Below, piece after piece: positions 50,701 to 59,700 of a DNA stretch of 64,000 bases. A program made the position numbers and the translations under genes. The stretch is taken from positions 19,599,136 through 19,663,135 of the forward strand of contig JABBOT010000005.1 in the NCBI GenBank assembly GCA_016165875.1, read 5' to 3'. A model generated the notes under the pieces. It saw only the letters and a list, made by a program, of their open reading frames with translations, was not told where the DNA came from and did no database searches. How positions within the stretch are numbered: the first letter of the stretch is position 1; every line of letters begins with the position of its first letter. Source of the stretch: Acanthopleura granulata. Its lineage: Eukaryota > Mollusca > Polyplacophora > Chitonida > Chitonidae.

Positions 50701-53700
50701 TATAGACGAAACTAAGAAAGCTCTCGTTCGCAGCTATGAGCCATTGTTAATGGGGTAACATTTTTGAAGGCTGGCAATCGAAAAATTCATCTTCCTGGCT
50801 TCAAAGTATCCTTAGAATTGCACGTGGAACAAAAAAGAACGATGCATTAGCCAGAGACAACGAGCGTAATTTACACAAAATAGTCCCAACATGGCGGCGC
50901 CCAGTAGTTTGACAACGACAACATATCCAATCGTCACATAATCCTAAATCACATGATGCTTTTGCAATATCTAGTGACCTTGTTGGTTGACCTCTGAAAG
51001 GATTTCGGAGGAGCAAAATGGCTCGTATGTATGTTAGACTAGATATCTCGAAGTTGGCCTGACGTAAGATGGAGGATTAGTTCTATTTTAGAATGGGTAA
51101 TAATCTATACTAAATTCGATCATTTCCTGTAAAAGAGGGGCCTTCCATAATCAGGGATTGGTTATTTATGCGATGCGAAAAAAGAAAAAGAGAAACACAC
51201 TCGTCAGTTCACAAGAAAGAAGGCTCAAACCCGATAGCAGTGTTATACCGTAGGTCGTTGGTAAACATGAATGTCAGCTTCTGAATTAGAAGTACATGTA
51301 TAGACTATGTTATTAGTAATATTTCATATAAAGCAGATATTTGTTGTTTAGTGCCCGTCCCTCCACCTCCGCTAAAGGGTTTCCAGTTGTTTCCATATTT
51401 TTTCCAGTAGCAATTCATAGTACCGGTTGCTACGGCAACTTGAATAGAAAAGTGCACAAAAAATAATATCCCATCTAACGACAGGCATCGTTATTTATGC
51501 GAAGGAATACAATTACAGAAATACTTTTATGGAAAAGACGTGGTACCCGGGATGTATCCACAGCTCATTCGCACACTAACTGGAACAACTGGTGGGAAGC
51601 AATATCCCAGGAAACTCTCAGGATAATTTTGTGATTAAAAAAAAGCTAATACAGACGGAAAAACGTTAAAAACGAAGGAAAGGCGTTCATATTCCGGGAA
51701 TCGCAATCATGTAACTTTCAGCACGACAATAAAGTGAACCTGAAGATGGTTTTATTTTTTCCAATAATGACAACGTCTGACCGTGTTTGATAACCAAAAG
51801 AACTGACAAGGAAATTAAACAAAAAAATCGAGTTAAGTTTCCAGCGAATCTGACTGTCACCTGACTTCTGACGTCACAGAGTGAGGCGCTCGAGTTTCGT
51901 TTCACAAAACAGGTCTTAGGCAACAAATCTTAATCTTTAGTCCTAAGCTCTAAGTTTTTCCAGTCGGTACACAGTAAAGCATAGGTAGTATTGTTTTGTG
52001 AAACGGTCGTATGTCGTAAATTTTATCTTAGGGCCTGAGTTTCAACTTTAGACCTTTAATGAAATGAGGCCCTGATTCTGTCTGTAATCAACTGATTTTA
52101 GGAAAATAAATCGATGTAATCGTGGCGATAGGAATAATTTGTGACACTTTTTTTATGATGTGTCAACCATGACCAATCCGAAACCTTATCTAGAGAGATT
52201 AGATGTTGAAAGGGTAAACTGTAGAAGCCATACCATTCTTCACGGGCTGGAGTGAACTAAAATCAGAAGATTAACAGACTTTTGTCAAGTTTATCTTTAG
52301 TTTATTTTAAAGACATCTGTCATGGGACGGCCATCTGATTATTGCTCGCATGGAGCTGAAAAACTTCAGCAAAACTGCCACTCGTGAAAAAACAATGATC
52401 TTATTTACCAAACGGAAAATAAGCAATTGACGAACCTGGCAAAAATGGAAGAGAAGAGGAAATGAAGTCTGTGCCCCCAATCGAGGCGCGTGACCCTAAA
52501 ATTTGTCGGCAAATGACGTTTGCTAGAACGTCACTTATATAACACACTTTTACATTATTTTTCATAGTATCATAAACTAATTTGAATGACATGACAAAAA
52601 TGGGCATTGGTGCAGAACTGTTTTACTAAGAAGAACAACAAAGACGTTGTGTGACGTGGTGTAAGAAATTTCGCTTAAATGGCCGTAAGTGGGTATTGTT
52701 TCAAACCAATTTTGCCCAGGAAGACACCTATGACGTTGTGTTTTATCCCTAAAGAAACTTCGTTGATGTGACAAAAATGATCGTTGTTTCAAATTATTTT
52801 TGCCCAGGGGAGCACCTATATCGTTATATTTTACATGGTTTACAGACACTTCGTTTCGTTGACAATAAATGGGCGTTGTTATAAACCAATTTTGCCCAGG
52901 AGGAACCTATGGCGTTATATTTTATGCTTGCAGAAACTCCGTTTCGTTAACAATAAATGGACGTTTGCCAAATCAGTTTTGTCCAAGACGACTATAATAG
53001 CCATTGTTGCAAACTATATTGTATCATAAAGAGTGGCAGGGATTTTCATGAATTATACTTCTTATAAGAATCTTCTTTGCAATAACAATAAATCAGCGTT
53101 GTTCACACACAAAATAAATTCACGTTATATCTCACAGACTTGATGAAATATGAAAAAAGTACTTCATGAGGTGAATGTAAGTACAATGGCGTATAATTTA
53201 CATCAAACGCACCAATCAAGGATAACTGTCATTTCTAACCTATCTTGAGTACATCTTACGGAGGCTTGTAACACAATCATTGCCATTAGTACATCGGTAA
53301 TCATCAAACTTGACAATGCACAATCATTAATACATTAATGTGCATCAGTTGACTATCCTGTGACAATCTGCCCCTGACGCAAATAGACCCGTCTTCACTG
53401 TATTACTACATCTAACCATCAAATGCCCACAGGTCATGTGGCCTTCACAAGTGGGATTGGATTTGAGAAGTGCTTGAGGTACAGTGTAGTGGCGGCTTAA
53501 ATGTGAGTCTGGGTGAAGCTTCACTACAAATCCACTTACAGCTTACAGTGTACATTTTATAACATACAAGATATACAACAGACAACACACTGTACACAAA
53601 GGCATAAACCTCTTGCAAACTAAAAAGACCACGGTGCAAAACAAAACACACGCAGCATACGGATCACACCTTACATGATATGGCATATAAACCACAGCAC

Positions 53701-56700
53701 ACAGTATATGAGAATATAAAACATACAAAATACAACATGCTGTACACTGGACGTAACTAAAACCTCGCAACACAGATGCAACACAAAACACAATATATCA
53801 CACATAGTAAAAGGTATATGGAACAAAGCAATACACAGTGCACACAATTTAGCAAGGGCACTCGGTAACATACAATGTGCAATACGGAACATGCACACCC
53901 CGCAACATACATGAAGAGCACTAAAAAAATCAACACACAGCAGAGAGCAGTGCGCTTCGCTGATACCATGACAACACGAAGTACAAGGCACGCAACACAA
54001 GGTGTTCTACGCTCACCGTGTATAACACAGCACAGATATCAGCACACAGTCAGTACACAGTGCACACTATGCAACACTAACACACAACAGAGAGCAATGA
54101 GATATCTACAGCACGGAGACATGAAAAGTGGCAGATACCATGACAGTACAAAGCACACAGTGTCCAGAGTTCACACCGCTCAGCATGGATACTGTTCATG
54201 ACACATGAGAGTGTCAAACTGTTTCATACTGCTTCCCGCACCCGGTGTGTATTGTAAGCCTTTAACTTATAACGGGGGGATATAGGTTGTTGTTGGAAAT
54301 AGCCTCCGATCCTTGCAAGAGGCGTCAAGCCTTGTCAAAGCCTTCGAGCATTTGTAGGGACGGGTTAGAGCGTGCTCACATGACACGTCCTATGCTCGAT
54401 GACTTTTTACTTTATATTCAATTAATCTGATCGAAAAAGCAGGTTGAAACACTATTAGAAACTACTTCAGTTTTCTCACTGCAATATCTTTTAAAATCCC
54501 GAAGAGAGAGAAAAACATCATCCGCAAAGTACCTCCATGTTTCCTCTTAAGATTAAACCGGCTCTCTTTTTTCACTCTTGACATGCCAATTTTTATGAAT
54601 GAAAGGGTTTGTCAGAGCTTTTAAAGCAGGGTCAGTGAGATTAGTTGACATTTTAGTTTATAAAACCAGGAAATACACTATTTCTAAATTCATTAACAAA
54701 AAGTACAGAATTCTCTTACCCTACCTTACGAACATGACTAAGTAGAGGCTTTATTTCTCTGTATAGGAGGACGATATCATCAGAAATGCCCACCGTAACG
54801 AGCACGGCGTCATATTCGTGGGGCCAAATCACGCACATCCAACCAGTAGACGAACCTAAAGTCGATTGCTAAGCTAGCTTACATCGGCGCGTCTGGCAAA
54901 AGTAGCAATAAGTCGATTGATCATACTGGGATTGAGAATTGACGTCAAACAGCACGCCCCGGATTAAATGGCTATTTCTGTTTCTGTCCTCTTTGTACAC
55001 GATATCAAGAGGCAACATTTGAACGACGGAGTTCTAATTAGATTGGACAAAGAAAGCCGTTTTATCAGCCATCACCAGCAGAAGGTGGCATAGGTTATGA
55101 AATCAACATATCCTATCTACACGATCTTTACGCCTCTCTGTTGTACAAAAGATTAGCAGCAACAATCCCCCACCCCCACCCGTCACCTTCCCACGGACCA
55201 ATCCCAATGGGAGACACTCACCCCTTTTTACTGATATTTTGTTGTTGTTGTTGTTGTTATGCATGCAGAGGAGTGCTCATTACAGCTAGCGTCAAATTCC
55301 AATACCGCAGGCCCATGCAGTGAGTTCTACTAATAGCAGATTAGCCTCTACTGGAATTTAGCTCAGGTGAAATTACACGCTCGTAGTAACGCAATAAGGA
55401 GAGGAAATGATCGGGAATGGTGGCATACATCTTCCACTCGACTTAACCGCTTGCCAGGTAATTCTCTGAACCGGAATACAATAGATGCCTTTATTGCAAC
55501 GACACCTATGTTGTCTGGCATTTTATTTATTTCCATTCCTTATTTCATTCCGCTTTGACACGAATATTTCACTTACATGACGTCGGTCTGGTATATCGGA
55601 CTATGCTTAGGAATCAAACCGAGGGCTCACGTCAAATTAGACTTAATCCGTAAATGCCATAAACATTAATAATAGACACAGTAGATTTATGAAGCCCTAA
55701 CCTATATATATATAACGCTAAGAGTAACGCTTCCAGTTACACCAAAGAAGTTGGACCCAGAAAGGTGTGTGGTGGATTTGTTGGGTACACATAAAGGCCA
55801 CATAAAATTTAAACAGTCGAATCAAAAAAAGAAAATGAAAGGAAAAATTCTGAATTTTTGTAAGACTCTCTCCGCAAATATATTACAACAAAAAGAAAGT
55901 GAGAGTAGAACGCAACTGAGTCAAAAACAAGGGCAAAAAAGGCAAAAAGATAGGCCAAAAGATGTTATACAAATTACCAAGCAAACATCACACTTTTCCT
56001 TCCCACACTTTTTTTTCTTCCATATTCGGTTTGCTGAATTGAAAGGATCCTAGAGAAAGGAGGCTGTGGCCTTTGTCAAGAACACCGTGACTATTCAGCT
56101 GTTTACAGGGATTGAAGTAGTAAATGTCCGTGCGGGGGTAACATCGGTCATTTCCTGTAAGCTGACCACTGGTCAAGGTCCAGCATCTCTGTAATTGTCC
56201 ACGATACCCGCGCAGGGATTCACTTCGTTTTCAATTTGCAGATAAGCGAAGACGTTGAAATAAGATAAAGACGACTTGGTGAAATCAGCGGTCAAAGCCA
56301 AAGTTATTGATTATTAGCGGATTGTGACCCAGATGGACACTGATTACAAAACCCAGCGATTGATGGATTGACAGTCATTCTACTATTGATTGATTCAGAG
56401 AACCTGATTTACACTGAGATCTTGGTCCGTCCACTGCAGATTAAATTAATGTGTTAATTAATTAATTGGTTTGTGTAAATTAATTAATTGGTTTGTGCAC
56501 AGTTCAGCTGAAAGGTCATCATGACAGGCTGACGAAGTGGTGCTAGAGAGTTTGACCACACTATTGGTGTTAATGATTCAAGGTTTTCTGAAAAACTCTC
56601 TAATACTGGTTGTGCTATACATACTATGACTATTGGTTTCATGTTATTCCAACAAGACGCTTCACTTTTAAATCGAGTAAAAACGATGTAGGCTCAACAA

Positions 56701-59700
56701 ATGTGCTTATCCAAATCATCGCAAACCCAAACCAAAGAGCTATACTCCATTTTAGATAATAATGTGCGAAGTCCTAATCCGCCTGTATCAGTGTTTGTAA
56801 AGAGTTCTGTAATGATACGAATCCATCACTCATTATAATGACGCTCTACCATGTCTTCAGTTAAAACTATATTATTGGGAACACCAGTATAATTTGAAGA
56901 GAAAATTATTCACTTATTTTTTTTCTCTGTATGTCCTAGTTTATTACATAGCACTTCAATTGGGAATTTATTTTAGCAATCATTTTGAAAAAAAAAAACA
57001 TTGTCTTGATCATTTTTAGACGAGAGTAGATAGTTAGAGGGTTGTTGTTTGATGTAATGATTCATTGATTGATACTACACGATAATTTCATATGTTAGAT
57101 CCACCCCACGTTTCTACGGATAACAGCACATACTTGCTCTCAAACGTTTGCATCAGTGGATTGCAACAAACTATGACAGATTAACGGGATCGCCTCGTGG
57201 GCTTTCACTTCTCAGCTAGGCTCACTTATCTCTTGGCTTTATGCAGTATTCAACTAACAATTTCTCACGCAATCGACTTTTCACATTTATGCCAATAATA
57301 AACGAGATGGAGGAGCAAATTAAAATAGAGGACAAAAAATCGTGATAAGCGTCACTCAATTTAGCGCTGTCGGAGAATTTAAGCATTTTTCACAGTTTGC
57401 GCTCTACACTGGGTGTTATCAGTTTTCGTTGACTTGCCAGTCGATTTCGTGTTGCGAACAGCCGCTCATAGCCTATATGCGCAGTGCTGGTTTGGGCACG
57501 CAACCAGAGTTCCTGAGCTTTCATATTGTTCGGCCAAGTCGTTGTTAAATTACCTTCCCAGCAAGCCTGATGACAAGAATCCGTATTAGCATAACAAACG
57601 GCTGGTTGATTTCTCCGGGGAGTATATATCCATCCAGAGCAGATAGGATTTATGCACACTGTTTATAGCCATGGAGTTGAGCCGGAAAGCTTAAGCTGGG
57701 CTGAAAAGGAAAGTAATTTGTACCATACCAAAAGCAACTGTTTCCGACACTTTCCTGTATAAGGGGCAGCTTCATTATAAACGCGGTAAAAGTTCGACTT
57801 TCCACAATGTTTCCACCAACTGTAATATGGTGAGACTTGGGGAAAACTCGCACAATCACAACAAACAATTCTTGCAGAAGTTTTTGAAGTGCTTGTCGGA
57901 CTTCGGGCTGGCCTACACCCATCATGAGAGCAAGAAGTTAAATCCTTTAGAATCCAGAAAGTGTCCAGCCGACAGTTTTGTCATAAACACTAACGATAAA
58001 TCTCCCGGATGTCTTTAAAAGAAAAAACATGTTACAGGATATATCTAAAGAAATTACATTTTATAAATATTACACCGATGTCGATGCTTGTGTTTAACTT
58101 AAGTTCAATTTATTTGTTTTACGTAGGCACTGAAATTACGGATTTAGACAGAGAAAAAGCTAAAATCACGGGGAGCCCGAAAACCATCGAACATCGATAG
58201 ATATTCTGAGCGTACAAGGTTTATTTTAGTTATCGAAGTTACAAAAGTTAAAACGTCGAGCAGCTCTCTTAAAAAAACACACACACTCGTACAACAAATT
58301 CTAAAGATAACCGATCCAGTGAGATTCGAACTGTTGGCCCTTCAGGGCAAATGGGCTGGGTCACGAGCAACATACATGAGGGAGGGAGACATATATATAA
58401 TTATATACATATATACATATATACGTCGTTTCTTTTGTATCATTGCCTTCCTATAATGCCCAGGGTACGATGTTTACATTTGCAGATAACTGATACAGTC
58501 ATGTATTTGATCTTTAAGAGAACCAATACATTAATTATAGCCAATCCGTGTTTGATCCGCTCTTCGATAAAAGGCCCTTCTGAGTTATATCAATAAGTTG
58601 ATATTAATTCATGCACGGTGGAATACATAACAGGGATGTTTGTCTCTTACCTGATGTTTGTTATGTGAATCTGCCTTTGTGAGTGTCTAGGGTCAAGTTT
58701 GTTTGATGAGGGTCTCCAAACAATGGACCAGTGAAACTTTTACACGCAAAATACTGACACAGCCAAAGTGGCTATTCATTTGGCCGCCAGCGGCTTTGTT
58801 CCAGCATGTATGATGCTGTCAATGCCAGGAAGTTCTAAAGATTGTCCTTGTCACGTGTACTATCTCAATTTTCAATGGAGAGGTGATATATTCACTTTTT
58901 GGATTAAAAATTGATATTTACACTGTACAAACCCCCGGCTTACATACGCTTGCCACGTTTCGCTGCACTTCACAAGATAGAAAAGGCTTTAGTGCTGTGG
59001 CTATATCTTACAATGACAGATGCAGTAGATCTATGAACATCAATACTGCACAAATAAAAATTCCACATCATGCTGGAGCATATTCCTTAGCAATTTAACA
59101 GCACTCTGACTGCAAAAAGAAACATGAGCCGATGTTGTACTTTTCCAAGTTACTGTGTAACAGGGCAGCTGAACGTACATTTACGGTAAGTGGGGAGATG
59201 TCAATCATTCAACCTTGTCAACATGTCAACAATTTTTACCATAAAACCACACTGCATTGTTTCATGAACAAGCAAAGTGACAACAACAAACGGCAGGTAT
59301 GTGTCTACCTTGTAGTTTATCTGCAGACAATAAATAATACAGTGACCACATTGGAGGCTTAGTGATTAGAGCGTCCACGTCGGTGTGGGGATATCTAGGA
59401 TCAATCCTGGGTCGGGTAACACCAAAGACTTGGTACTTGTTGCATCCTCGCTCGGCCATGAGACGTTAGCGCAAGGAAACATAACAAGTCGGCCCGGTGA
59501 GAACAAAATGTGACACATTGGGATGTCATGTCTGGTGTCTTCGGCAGACGGTCTGCATGTGCATCACTGTGTTATTCTCATTCTTATTTCCATTCTATAT
59601 CAGTCAATATCACATCACCATATTAATTCATACAGCGTCTAAAGTGTTCTTGAAAGAAACATCCAATTTTTACTCATTTTCCCCCTTCTTGATCTATTCA

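Noticed and set aside
53445..54201. Several Cys-rich or Thr/Gln-rich frames
   Set aside because: They are translations of the CA-rich repeat block.
57390..58018. Overlapping frames on both strands
   Set aside because: No recognisable motif, no consistent splice sites, and lengths expected by chance.
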